Of a stretch of 64,000 nt of DNA, positions 1-8,278 are shown piece after piece. Positions within the stretch are counted from its first letter, which is position 1. Every line of letters begins with the position of its first letter. The notes under the pieces are model-generated. The model had not been told where the DNA came from, searched no databases, and was given only the letters and a program-made list of their open reading frames with translations. This DNA is from Egbenema bharatensis. GTDB lineage: Bacteria; Cyanobacteriota; Cyanobacteriia; Elainellales; Elainellaceae. The position numbers were made by a program, and so were the translations under genes. The stretch lies in NCBI RefSeq assembly GCF_048077055.1, contig NZ_CP182236.1, forward strand, positions 4,588,001 through 4,652,000, written 5' to 3'.

Positions 1-891
1 GATCAAAACCTGGGCTTTGCCACCTCCGGCTCCTCCTTATTTTCGATCGACCTGGAAACAGGAGCTGCTACCCTGGTGGGTGAAGTCAAAGCGGGCGGTC
101 AGTCCCTTGAGCTAGTTGGCTTTGCTGGACGTAGCCCGATCGTGAAGCCTGATCCAGAAACGGCAGAATTTATTGGTTTGAGCGATGCCAACGCGCTGGT
201 ATTCTTCAATTCCAATGCCTTAAATAATGTGACTCAGGTTGAAGTAACGGGACTGCAACCCCATGAAACATTACTGGGGATCGATATTCGTCCTGAAACG
301 GGGGAACTGTTTGCCCTGGGCAACGATCGGCTGTACACGATCGATCGGCTTACGGGAGTTGCAACTCAGGTGGGAATGGAATCCTTTGCGGCACCGTTGG
401 CAGGAACAAACTTTGGGTTTGACTTTAATCCCACCGTCGATCGAATTCGAGTGGTCAACGATGCCGGACAAAACCTGCGGCTCAACCCGGACACCGGAGC
501 GATCGTCGATGCTGATCCCTTAACCGGGGGAATTCAGTTCGATGGCAACTTGAATGGTGATACGGATTCAATCATCGCCACAGCCTACACCAACAGCTTC
601 GCTGGCTCCACCATGACCACCCAGTACGGTATTGATGCCCTGACCAACCGCCTCTTCATCCAGGCTCCCCCCAACGATGGCACCCAGAATTTTGTTGGAG
701 AACTGGGCTTTGATTTTGATGCCGGGGCAGGGTTCGACATCGTATTCCGCGAAGGCATGAACCTGGGCTTTGCCACCTCAAATTCTTCCCTGTTCTCGAT
801 CGATCTGGACTCTGGGGCTGCCACGCTGATCGGTGAAGTCAGAGATGGTGCAACGTCGATTAATCTGGCTGGATTTACCGCAGCTATGTAG
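1..891 (+). CDS. DUF4394-domain protein, 5'-truncated by window edge
   Basis: The frame is open from base 1 and ends at TAG 889-891; an internal ATG at 76 is not the real start. The protein matches the DUF4394 family: a 'LLGIDIRPETGELFALGND' beta segment, 'FGFDFNPTVDRIRVVNDAGQ', 'NLRLNPDTGA', and a closing 'NLGFATSNSSLFSIDL' module. The closing module also occurs at the very start of the window (bases 7-60), followed by a linker and a second complete copy, so the full protein carries at least two tandem DUF4394 units. The family is predicted to form a beta-propeller-like fold and is often secreted or cell-surface. No catalytic motif is visible and the N-terminus is missing, so its role is not assigned. 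Confidence 0.8.
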   Translation, partial: DQNLGFATSGSSLFSIDLETGAATLVGEVKAGGQSLELVGFAGRSPIVKPDPETAEFIGLSDANALVFFNSNALNNVTQVEVTGLQPHETLLGIDIRPETGELFALGNDRLYTIDRLTGVATQVGMESFAAPLAGTNFGFDFNPTVDRIRVVNDAGQNLRLNPDTGAIVDADPLTGGIQFDGNLNGDTDSIIATAYTNSFAGSTMTTQYGIDALTNRLFIQAPPNDGTQNFVGELGFDFDAGAGFDIVFREGMNLGFATSNSSLFSIDLDSGAATLIGEVRDGATSINLAGFTAAM

Positions 892-903
892 GGGAAAGGA
901 GGT

Positions 904-983
904 CGTAGGGTAGGCATCTTGCCTGCCCCGTTTGGATTTGTACCGTCTGCTATGGGGGCGTATTGCTGTGCGCCCCTACGAGA
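904..983. repeat. Dispersed palindromes, types B and C
   Basis: A type B copy (core TAGGCATCTTGCCTG, 909-923) is followed by a type C copy (GTATTGCTGTGCGCCCCTAC, 960-979). Related copies occur in many other intergenic gaps of this window. The rest of the 892-1185 gap shows no gene I can support. Confidence 0.7.
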
Positions 984-1185
984 TACACTATTTTTCGCAT
1001 ATCTCTTCCGACGGATTCCTTAATATTCCTGTCACCATCACAAGTTCCTCAAATTTTTCCTCTACAACAAAGTTAGAAGGTAGTGAGTGCAGAACGATCG
1101 AAAACGTCGTTCATTCGCTTCACAGTGCAGATCACACTAAAGCGCATTTCAACCTTCTCTCTCTTCTCACCTTCCCCTCAATTAG

Positions 1186-2226
1186 GTGAACGCCATGCGA
1201 AAAATAGCTTTATCACCGTGGCAGATTTCAGAAACGGACTTTCCGGCTCAGGGTACTCCAACCGAGCAACTTCAGTTTCTATTGCAGTACGCAGTCCTGG
1301 CCCCTTCCAGCCACAATACGCAGCCCTGGTTATTTAAGCTTCAAAACGAACAGGTGCAACTCTACGCCGATCGCAGTCGCGCTTTGCCGATCGTTGACCC
1401 CCAGGACAGAGCATTAATTATTAGTTGTGGTGCAGCATTATTTAATTTGTGCCTTGCCATCCGCCAGTTTGGTTATACCGACATCGTTAAGCTGTTTCCA
1501 GATGCCAGTCAGGCTGATTTACTAGCCCAAGTTCAGCTAGGGGAACCGTATCATGCCACTGCCACTGAGCAAGCTTTATTCAGGGCCATTCCCCATCGCC
1601 ATACCCATCGCCCCCAGTTTCTCAATCAAGCCCTCTCGCCAGATTTTTTGATAACCCTACAATCAGCCGCGATCGCAGAACATACCTGGTTGGAATTCAT
1701 TTCCCAGGCAAACCGAGAGGCGGTGGCTGACTTAATTGCTGAGGGCGATCGTCGTCAAATGAAGAATCCCCAATTTCGCCGGGAACTATCCGACTGGATT
1801 CATCCCAACCGCAGTCCGCACCGGGATGGCATGCCAGGCTATGCCCACGGGTTTAGCGATTGGTTGTCCTACGCTGGCCCGTTTGTGATTCAACACTTTG
1901 ATTTGAGCCATCCTCAAGCGAAAAAAGATAGACAACTCGCCCAGCAAGCTCCTGCTCTAGCAGTCTTGGGAACAGCAGCGGATCGTCCAGAGGATTGGAT
2001 CGCAGCGGGACAAGCCTTATCCCATGTGCTTTTACTCGCTCGCTCGCAGGGAGTCATGGCAGCCTTTATGAACCAGCCGATTGAAGTGGCAGAATTACGT
2101 CCTCAACTTAGCCAACAGTTGAAGCAATCGGGTTATCCTCAACTTTTAATGAGACTCGGCTTTGGTGCTGATATTAAACCCACGCCCAGACGGTCGATCG
2201 AAGAGGTGTTACTCTCCTCTACTTAG
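1186..2226 (+). CDS. Acg-like nitroreductase-family protein
   Basis: This 346-residue protein belongs to the nitroreductase superfamily, Acg-like branch (two fused nitroreductase-like halves, FMN-associated, several members lacking measured reductase activity). The N-terminal signature 'LAPSSHNTQPWLFKL' (about residues 37-51) is the FMN-binding segment typical of the group; 'QALSHVLLLARSQGVMAAFMNQ' and 'LMRLGFGADIKPTPRR' are the matching C-terminal segments. The longest frame begins at GTG 1186; ATG 1195 (MRKIALSPWQ) lies three codons later and is about equally likely. It stands alone. The substrate cannot be deduced. Confidence 0.8.
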   Translation: MNAMRKIALSPWQISETDFPAQGTPTEQLQFLLQYAVLAPSSHNTQPWLFKLQNEQVQLYADRSRALPIVDPQDRALIISCGAALFNLCLAIRQFGYTDIVKLFPDASQADLLAQVQLGEPYHATATEQALFRAIPHRHTHRPQFLNQALSPDFLITLQSAAIAEHTWLEFISQANREAVADLIAEGDRRQMKNPQFRRELSDWIHPNRSPHRDGMPGYAHGFSDWLSYAGPFVIQHFDLSHPQAKKDRQLAQQAPALAVLGTAADRPEDWIAAGQALSHVLLLARSQGVMAAFMNQPIEVAELRPQLSQQLKQSGYPQLLMRLGFGADIKPTPRRSIEEVLLSST

Positions 2227-2261
2227 GATTATGGATTAAACAACTAGCACAATGCTCTACT

Positions 2262-2300
2262 TGACGGACTGGGCGGGCAAGATGCCCACCCCACAAGAGT
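2262..2300 (-). repeat. Dispersed palindrome type A
   Basis: Minus-oriented type A copy with core GGGCGGGCAAGATGCCCACCC next to CACAAGAG. The similarity to the copy at about 21675 continues past the palindrome (TTTCAGRTTATT), so the mobile or copied unit is longer than the hairpin. Confidence 0.75.
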
Positions 2301-2330
2301 TTCAGGTTATTAAATTTTTATTCCTTAAGA

Positions 2331-2810
2331 CTAAAAATCTTCCAACAGGGGAGCCAGCCGATCGAGCAAAGGATCGGGTTCTGGAGTCGGAGGGGGAGAA
2401 GCCTCAGCAGAGGATAGTTCCACAGGTTGTAGATTAATTCTGGACTCTAAATTGTCCAACCGATCGGCCACCTGAGCCACCTGTTGCACGACCTGTTGTT
2501 CGAGCTGCACCATTTTCTGTTCCAACTGCCTCAGGGACATCGATCGCTGCATCTCGATCGCCCCTTCCAATCGAGCCATTTGCCGTTGCAGGGTAGCCAT
2601 CTGGTTCTGAAGCTCCGGGTCAGAGGGTGGCGGAGATGCATCCTGATCCAACAAAAATTTCCTTAACGCCTGCTTACAAAGGGCACTAAAACTCTCATAC
2701 TCACCCCCCTTCATCGCCTGCTCAACGGCTTTCAGCAACATCTGATCGGCTTCCGAAGCGGTAAACCGAATCATCTGTCCAACCTTATCTTTGGCATCCC
2801 TAGAGGGCAT
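2331..2810 (-). CDS. Ribbon-helix-helix / coiled-coil protein, putative ParM partner
   Basis: A 159-residue protein encoded downstream of, and on the same strand as, the actin-like gene at 2949-4016. Residues about 12-52 (IRFTASEADQMLLKAVEQAM, then a helix ending ALRKFLLDQD) look like a ribbon-helix-helix DNA-binding unit. Residues about 63-125 are Gln/Leu/Glu-rich with heptad spacing (coiled coil), and a Pro-rich spacer leads to a conserved-looking C-terminal tail LLDRLAPLLEDF. In ParMRC plasmid systems ParR is an RHH protein whose C-terminal tail contacts the ParM filament, so this architecture suggests a ParR-like adaptor. That is inference; no family match could be run. An alternative start lies at Met13. 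Confidence 0.55.
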   Translation of the reverse strand: MPSRDAKDKVGQMIRFTASEADQMLLKAVEQAMKGGEYESFSALCKQALRKFLLDQDASPPPSDPELQNQMATLQRQMARLEGAIEMQRSMSLRQLEQKMVQLEQQVVQQVAQVADRLDNLESRINLQPVELSSAEASPPPTPEPDPLLDRLAPLLEDF

Positions 2811-2845
2811 ACTGTAACCCTTTAAGCTATGTGAGCCGTAACCCC

Positions 2846-2930
2846 CGTAGCGCAGGCATCCTGCCTGCCCTTTCCCCTTCTACCTCTTACTCTCTTGTGG
2901 GGTGGGCATCTTGCCCGCCCAGTCAACTCA
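2846..2930. repeat. Dispersed palindromes B and A between the ParM/ParR-like genes
   Basis: A type B copy (GTAGCGCAGGCATCCTGCC) is followed by a type A copy (GGGTGGGCATCTTGCCCGCC). They fill the 138-bp gap between the actin-like gene and its downstream partner. If copies form RNA hairpins they could attenuate read-through to the second gene; that is inference. Confidence 0.7.
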
Positions 2931-2948
2931 GACGATCGAACTCACGCC

Positions 2949-4016
2949 CTAAGACTGAGTCGTCGCCAGCTTATTCATCAAGGCAACCAGTTGCGCCTCA
3001 CCATAAATATACTGTCCCAGGGAATTTGCCTGACGCGAAGGTTTCGCCAGATGCCCCTTCAGCCGCGCATCCTTTAACAAAGGACGCAGATCCGACCAGA
3101 AGAACTCACCCCCACCGCCACTGACAATCACATCCGTCACCCGCTCCGGCAACCAGGAAACCAGGCGATCGGACAGGTCACGGGCAAAACTGCGCTTCAG
3201 GCTTGGCAGAATGTCATCCAAATTCGTGGGTTTAGTGGCTCCCCTGGGACGGAAAAATCGTTCTCCCTCTGGACGATGCACCGCTTCAATCAGGGAAAGA
3301 GACTGACTATCAGCCCCCTGAATCTGGGCTGCCACCTGATCGTAAAACTGACTCATGGCAAAGGGTTCGCTCTTGGATGCGCCCCTGGCAAACCGGAAGC
3401 GATCGACCATCAAAAAATCAGTCGTCTGGTGTCCAATATCCACCACCGCTACCGATAGACTGGGAAAATCTGGACTGGAGGCGCGTTTGTCCTGGGCTTC
3501 ACACCAGATCAGGCTGCCAAATCCCTCCGGCATTACCCAAACCTGCTGAATATCGACGGCGGCAAACTCCCCTCGATAGCTCATCACATGGGGCGATCGA
3601 ATCAGGCTGATCATCTGCTCTTTTTCGCGGTCAAACTGCTCCTGGGAGTAGTAGGGCAATCCCAGCACCACCGCAATTTCACCCTGCAACCCAAAGTAAC
3701 CAATACAGGCCAGCACCTTCACCAGCGCATCTTCCACCTTGGATTGTCCCACCCCCAGGTTCGCCCCAAAGTCTGCTGCCAATTGCCCGATCGCAAACCC
3801 CTGCCCCTGATATTCCAACCAGATATCCACCAATGGATCGGTTGACTGAGACTCAAACCCACCACGACGCACCTGCTCTACCGTCAGATGGGCCACATTG
3901 GCGGGAATCAACACCACCTGATTCGGGTCACGGCTGGTGCAGGTCTTGGTGGAGGTGCGACCGAGATCCACACTGAGAACAGTCACGGAAGAAGCAGAAG
4001 GCTGTTTGCCAACCAT
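2949..4016 (-). CDS. Actin-like ParM/StbA-family ATPase
   Basis: This 355-residue protein has the actin/Hsp70 ATPase signatures in the order expected for ParM/StbA-type bacterial actins. Phosphate-1 loop: 'VLSVDLGRTSTKT' (about residues 13-25). Phosphate-2 loop: 'VAVVDIGHQTTDF' in the middle. Adenosine loop: 'VTDVIVSGGGGEFFW' (about 289-303). ParM-like proteins polymerise into dynamic filaments that move DNA, usually with a centromere-binding adaptor. The gene immediately downstream (2331-2810) looks like such an adaptor, but no plasmid replication gene is in the window. A chromosomal role, or a past plasmid origin, is possible. The family call is firm and the cellular function is not. Confidence 0.75.
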   Translation of the reverse strand: MVGKQPSASSVTVLSVDLGRTSTKTCTSRDPNQVVLIPANVAHLTVEQVRRGGFESQSTDPLVDIWLEYQGQGFAIGQLAADFGANLGVGQSKVEDALVKVLACIGYFGLQGEIAVVLGLPYYSQEQFDREKEQMISLIRSPHVMSYRGEFAAVDIQQVWVMPEGFGSLIWCEAQDKRASSPDFPSLSVAVVDIGHQTTDFLMVDRFRFARGASKSEPFAMSQFYDQVAAQIQGADSQSLSLIEAVHRPEGERFFRPRGATKPTNLDDILPSLKRSFARDLSDRLVSWLPERVTDVIVSGGGGEFFWSDLRPLLKDARLKGHLAKPSRQANSLGQYIYGEAQLVALMNKLATTQS

Positions 4017-4663
4017 GAACGCAATCCTCTCCTGAACGATGCTGCGATTCTACTATGGATTGGGTTGAAGCCAAGGTATCGTACTTACGGTTTCAACCAA
4101 TTCATCCAATGAGCTTATTCTAAGTTCAAATGTACTGAAATACAAACATACTAAATCTTGATTTTTCTCAGGATTTGAGTCGATCGTCAGTCAAATTGAG
4201 GCAACGAGTCCAGCAAAATGAACCAACATTTCAAATTCTGTAAAGCTTGTCTGATCTGGCGTTGCGCCAGGGAAGTTGAGACTCAGTTGCCCGAATTTCC
4301 ATAATTAAGTTAAATTTAATTAAGAATTGCTCTCAGCATAGAACCTTTGCAAGTGGGGATGGCAGGGGTAAAGCCCTAGCCAGCTTGACCCAGAGGATCA
4401 CAGTCAAAGCGATCGACTTGCGAGATCAGTTACCGTGAGCAGCACCAGTGGTTCAACCAGTGGTTTTTCTGCCTCAGGGCTGGTTTAGGTTCTAAACTGA
4501 GATCACTAATGTAGATGATGTTGAGATTCAGTTGAGATCAGCTGAGAACAGCGCGATCGAACTGTTTAGAAAACTCAGTTGAAGCGGTCAGGAGTCCTGC
4601 GATCGGGTCATTGCCCCTCATTGGGTTTCTGGCAACAGCGACATTTTAGAGGCGAATTAAACT
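4017..4663. other. 647-bp gap between divergent parM-like gene and ftsH
   Basis: No gene supported. The gap contains short direct repeats (ACCAGTGGTT twice near 4443-4470; GTTGAGATNCAG-type repeats near 4520-4550). It must contain the promoters for both divergent genes, but I cannot place -10/-35 boxes confidently. Confidence 0.5.
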
Positions 4664-6550
4664 ATGAAATTTTCCTGGAGAGTCATCCTTCTCTGGACTT
4701 TACCACTTTTGGTCATTGGGTTCTTCGTCTGGCAGGGCGCATTCACCTCGTCCCCGATGAATGTAGGAAACAACACTGCCAGTGCCCGCATGACCTACGG
4801 ACGTTTCCTGGACTATCTTGACCAGCACCGAGTCACCAGTGTTGACCTGTTTGATAACGGTCGGACGGCGATCGTTGAAGCAACGGATCCAGATTTGGAT
4901 AACCGCGTTCAACGGCTGCGGGTCGATCTGCCAGGGAATGCCCCTGAACTGGTGTCCAGACTGAGGAATGAGCACATCAACTTCGATATCCATCCGCCTC
5001 GCAATGATGGGGCAATCTGGGGACTGTTGGGTAATCTGATCTTTCCGATTCTCCTGATTGGTGGGCTGTTCTTCTTGTTCCGTCGCTCCAGCAACGTACC
5101 CGGTGGCCCAGGTCAGGCGATGAACTTTGGAAAATCCAAAGCTCGCTTCATGATGGAAGCCAAAACTGGGGTGATGTTCGATGATGTGGCGGGCATTGAA
5201 GAGGCGAAGGAGGAACTCCAGGAGGTTGTGACTTTCCTGAAGAAGCCGGAACGCTTCACGGCCGTCGGAGCCAGAATTCCCAAAGGGGTGCTGCTGGTTG
5301 GCCCTCCAGGAACGGGTAAAACGCTGCTGGCCAAGGCGATCGCCGGAGAGGCAGGGGTTCCTTTCTTCAGCATTTCTGGCTCTGAATTTGTAGAAATGTT
5401 TGTGGGAGTCGGTGCTTCCCGCGTTCGAGACTTGTTTAAGAAAGCCAAGGAAAATGCGCCCTGTATTATCTTCATCGATGAGATCGATGCAGTGGGTCGG
5501 CAACGGGGAGCGGGAATTGGCGGCGGCAATGATGAACGGGAACAAACCCTGAACCAGTTGCTCACGGAAATGGACGGCTTTGAGGGCAACACCGGCATCA
5601 TTATCATCGCAGCAACTAACCGTCCGGATGTATTGGATTCAGCCCTGCTGCGGCCAGGTCGATTCGATCGCCAGGTAACGGTGGATGCTCCTGACATTAA
5701 GGGACGGTTAGAAGTCCTCCAGGTTCATGCTCGCAATAAGAAACTGGCTGAGGATATTTCCCTGGAAGCGATCGCCCGGCGGACTCCTGGATTCACGGGA
5801 GCGGATCTGGCTAATCTGCTCAACGAAGCCGCCATTCTCACAGCCCGTCGCCGGAAAGAAGCGATCACCATGCGTGAAATCGATGATGCCGTCGATCGCG
5901 TTGTGGCTGGGATGGAAGGTACGCCCTTAGTAGACAGTAAGAGCAAGCGACTGATTGCCTACCACGAAGTCGGTCATGCGATCGTCGGGACGCTGCTGAA
6001 GCACCATGACCCAGTACAAAAAGTCACCCTGATTCCCAGAGGGCAGGCCCAGGGACTCACCTGGTTTACCCCCAGTGAAGATCAAGGTCTGATCTCGCGG
6101 GCTCAACTGATGGCTCGCATTTCTGGAGCTTTAGGCGGACGGGCTGCGGAACAGGAAATCTTTGGTGATTCCGAAGTCACGACTGGTGCTGGGGGAGACT
6201 TACAGCAGGTGTCTGGCATGGCTCGCCAAATGGTAACGCGCTTTGGGATGTCAGACCTTGGCCCGCTCTCCCTGGAAAGCCAGACGAGTGAGGTTTTCCT
6301 GGGTCGAGACTGGATGACTCGCTCGGACTATTCTGAAGAGATTGCGGCTCGCGTCGATGCCCAGGTACGGACGATCGTAGAACACTGCTACGAAACCGCC
6401 TGCAAGCTAGTCCGCGATAATCGGGCTGTGATCGATCGCCTGGTGGAACTATTGATCGAAAAAGAAACGATCGATGGGGAAGAATTCCGGCAAATTGTGG
6501 CGGAATACACAGCGGTTCCTGAGAAAGAGCAGTACGTTCCCCAACTGTAG
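4664..6550 (+). CDS. ftsH: ATP-dependent zinc metalloprotease FtsH (FtsH2/Slr0228-like)
   Basis: This 628-residue membrane AAA+ protease has the usual length and order. There is an N-terminal TM helix (about 7-24), a lumenal/periplasmic segment, a second TM helix (about 121-140), an AAA+ domain with Walker A GPPGTGKT (213-220), Walker B IIFIDEID and SRH 'ATNRPDVLDSALLRPGRFDR', then an M41 peptidase domain with zinc motif HEVGH. The N-terminus (MKFSWR...LLWTLPLLVIGF) and C-terminus (EEFRQIVAEY...EKEQYVPQL) closely resemble Synechocystis FtsH2 (Slr0228). That thylakoid FtsH2/FtsH3 complex degrades photodamaged D1 during photosystem II repair. A hairpin terminator follows at 6680. The subtype is based on remembered sequence similarity. 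Confidence 0.95.
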   Translation: MKFSWRVILLWTLPLLVIGFFVWQGAFTSSPMNVGNNTASARMTYGRFLDYLDQHRVTSVDLFDNGRTAIVEATDPDLDNRVQRLRVDLPGNAPELVSRLRNEHINFDIHPPRNDGAIWGLLGNLIFPILLIGGLFFLFRRSSNVPGGPGQAMNFGKSKARFMMEAKTGVMFDDVAGIEEAKEELQEVVTFLKKPERFTAVGARIPKGVLLVGPPGTGKTLLAKAIAGEAGVPFFSISGSEFVEMFVGVGASRVRDLFKKAKENAPCIIFIDEIDAVGRQRGAGIGGGNDEREQTLNQLLTEMDGFEGNTGIIIIAATNRPDVLDSALLRPGRFDRQVTVDAPDIKGRLEVLQVHARNKKLAEDISLEAIARRTPGFTGADLANLLNEAAILTARRRKEAITMREIDDAVDRVVAGMEGTPLVDSKSKRLIAYHEVGHAIVGTLLKHHDPVQKVTLIPRGQAQGLTWFTPSEDQGLISRAQLMARISGALGGRAAEQEIFGDSEVTTGAGGDLQQVSGMARQMVTRFGMSDLGPLSLESQTSEVFLGRDWMTRSDYSEEIAARVDAQVRTIVEHCYETACKLVRDNRAVIDRLVELLIEKETIDGEEFRQIVAEYTAVPEKEQYVPQL

Positions 6551-6579
6551 GTTGCTGCAACTGCTGCGATCGGTTCCTC

Positions 6580-6606
6580 CCGTAGCGCAGGCATCTTGCC
6601 TGCCCG
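6580..6606 (+). repeat. Dispersed palindrome type B
   Basis: CGTAGCGCAGGCATCTTGCC, with perfect palindromic core GCAGGCA-TCT-TGCCTGC, lies 30 bp after the ftsH stop. Confidence 0.8.
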
Positions 6607-6679
6607 TGAATTAAATTCTTGGGAAATCTACCACTGGACTGAACCGATCGCCCTGACTGGCAAATGATTTGACTGAATG

Positions 6680-6716
6680 AACGCTCCTACTGAACGATGG
6701 CAGGAGCGTTTTTTAC
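6680..6716 (+). terminator. Intrinsic terminator after ftsH
   Basis: ACGCTCCT (6681-6688) pairs with AGGAGCGT (6702-6709) over a 13-nt loop and is followed by TTTTT. This is a canonical Rho-independent terminator, 130 bp after ftsH. Confidence 0.85.
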
Positions 6717-6756
6717 TCAAGGTTAGAACTTCACAGCTTGTATGGTGGTAATGCCT

Positions 6757-6795
6757 GCTAGACTGGGCGGGCAAGATGCCCATCCCACAAGAGTT
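6757..6795 (-). repeat. Dispersed palindrome type A
   Basis: GACTGGGCGGGCAAGATGCC with the flanking CACAAGAG tail, 31 bp upstream of csaA. Confidence 0.75.
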
Positions 6796-6825
6796 GTGGT
6801 TCTCAGAAGTTTTTCTTAATCCGCC

Positions 6826-7164
6826 ATGTCCTCAATTACCTACGATGAGTTTGAGAAAGTAGAGATTCGAGTCGGTAAAGTGATTCAGGTCGAAGACTTT
6901 TCCAAAGCTCGTAAACCTGCCTACAAGCTATGGATTGATTTTGGCGAAGCCCTCGGCATCAAAAAATCCAGTGCCCAAATCACCAAACTTTACGATAAAG
7001 CCGATCTCGTCGATCGCCTGGTTCTGGCTGTGACAAACTTTCCCCCGCGTCAGGTGGCAGATTTCATGTCCGAAGTCCTGGTGTTGGGCATCGTGGTCGA
7101 AGACGGAGAAGTGGCGCTGGTACAGCCCGATCGCCCCGTCCCCCTCGGCAAACGCTTACTCTAA
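6826..7164 (+). CDS. csaA: CsaA-type tRNA-binding-domain protein
   Basis: A 112-residue protein consisting of a single tRNA-binding OB fold of the CsaA/EMAP-II/MetRS C-terminal family. 'FEKVEIRVGKV' near the N-terminus, 'PAYKLWIDFG', 'SSAQIT' and the closing 'VLVLGIVVEDGEVALVQPDR' are standard. CsaA proteins are dimeric and have been described as export-related chaperones, with tRNA binding in the family. The length is normal. The gene is monocistronic by spacing. Confidence 0.88.
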   Translation: MSSITYDEFEKVEIRVGKVIQVEDFSKARKPAYKLWIDFGEALGIKKSSAQITKLYDKADLVDRLVLAVTNFPPRQVADFMSEVLVLGIVVEDGEVALVQPDRPVPLGKRLL

Positions 7165-7257
7165 CGGACTTGCCGCTAAAATCTAAAATCCAAAATCCAA
7201 CCCCCGATCGCCTGCTATCCTGGAAAAGGAGCTTTACCGAACTTAACAGTATCCTTC

Positions 7258-8123
7258 ATGAAGTGCATCATTAACCGTCGGGCCCAGTTTTCCGCCAGCC
7301 ATCGCTACTGGTTGCCGGAACTGAGCGATGCTGAAAATCAGCAGCAGTTTGGGCTTTGCGCCAAGGCTCCAGGCCATGGGCATAACTATGTTTTGTATGT
7401 CTTGATGGCAGGCGAACTGGATGAATACGGCATGGTGTTGAACCTGTCCGATGTGAAGCAGACCATTAAGCGGGAAGTGACCAGCCAGCTTGATTTTTCT
7501 TACCTGAACGAAGCCTGGCCGAGTTTCAGGAAACCCTGCCCACCACCGAAAATATCGCGCGGGTGATCTGGCAGCGTCTTGCCCCTCACCTCCCTCTTGT
7601 CCGCATTCAACTGTTTGAACATCCCGAACTCTGGGCTGAATACGAAGGAAACCAAATGGAAGCATACCTCACGATTAGCACCCACTTTAGTGCCGCCCAC
7701 CGTCTGGCCTTACCCCACCTGACCCTGGAGCAGAATAGTGAAATCTACGGCAAGTGTGCCCGCGTCAATGGGCATGGTCACAACTACCATCTAGAAGTCA
7801 CAGTCAAGGGTGAAATTGATTCCCGTACAGGCATGATTGCTGATTTGGGTGCGCTTCAGCAGGCGATCGATGATTACGTCGTGGAACCGTTTGATCACAC
7901 ATTTCTGAACAAAGATATTCCCTACTTCGAGAAAGTCGTGCCCACGGCCGAAAACATTGCCATTCACATTCGAGATTTGCTGCAAGAGCCGATCCGCGCC
8001 ACGGGAGCTGCCCTGCATAAAGTTAAGCTGATCGAAAGCCCCAACAACTCCTGCGAGGTGTACTGCGATCAATTAGAGCAGCCCATGAATTCCCAACAAC
8101 ACCAGGAACCAGCCCTGGTTTAG
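7258..8123 (+). CDS. Two-domain 6-pyruvoyl-tetrahydropterin synthase / QueD-family protein, frame broken once
   Basis: Two T-fold 6-PTPS-like domains are encoded in tandem. Domain 1 has 'RAQFSASHRYW' and 'CAKAPGHGHNY'; domain 2 has 'STHFSAAHRLALP' and 'CARVNGHGHNY', so both keep the zinc-histidine pattern. Cyanobacterial homologues are single chains of about 290 residues. Here the frame shifts by one base after Trp87 (base 7518): adding one G to the TGGCC site restores a continuous protein through AEFQETLPTTENIARVIW into the second half. The family turns dihydroneopterin triphosphate into tetrahydropterin products (pterin cofactors, or the queuosine/7-deazaguanine path). Which one applies here is not determined. 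A sequencing deletion is the likely cause. Confidence 0.8.
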
Positions 8124-8141
8124 AAATGCGAATTGAATCAT

Positions 8142-8221
8142 CTGAAACTCTTGTGGGGTGGGCATCTTGCCCGCCCAGTCACTGAAATTCTTGTGGGGTG
8201 GGCATCTTGCCCGCCCAGTCA
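8142..8221 (+). repeat. Tandem pair of type A palindromes, 40-bp units
   Basis: Two head-to-tail 40-bp units (8142-8181 and 8182-8221) differ at one base; each contains GGGTGGGCATCTTGCCCGCC. This is the only exact tandem duplication of type A in the window. Confidence 0.85.
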
Positions 8222-8278
8222 GCAAAGACAAACCTGACACAGATTATTCAATCCATAGTCCTTAGCAAATAAAAAGCC

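Noticed and set aside
932..1337. Short plus-strand frames upstream of the nitroreductase
   Set aside because: One contains a type C repeat, the other overlaps the nitroreductase gene in another frame. Neither looks like protein.
7500..7570. Programmed ribosomal frameshift in the two-domain 6-PTPS gene
   Set aside because: There is no slippery heptamer or downstream structure, and homologues are single-frame. The same type of break recurs in unrelated genes, so a sequence deletion is simpler.
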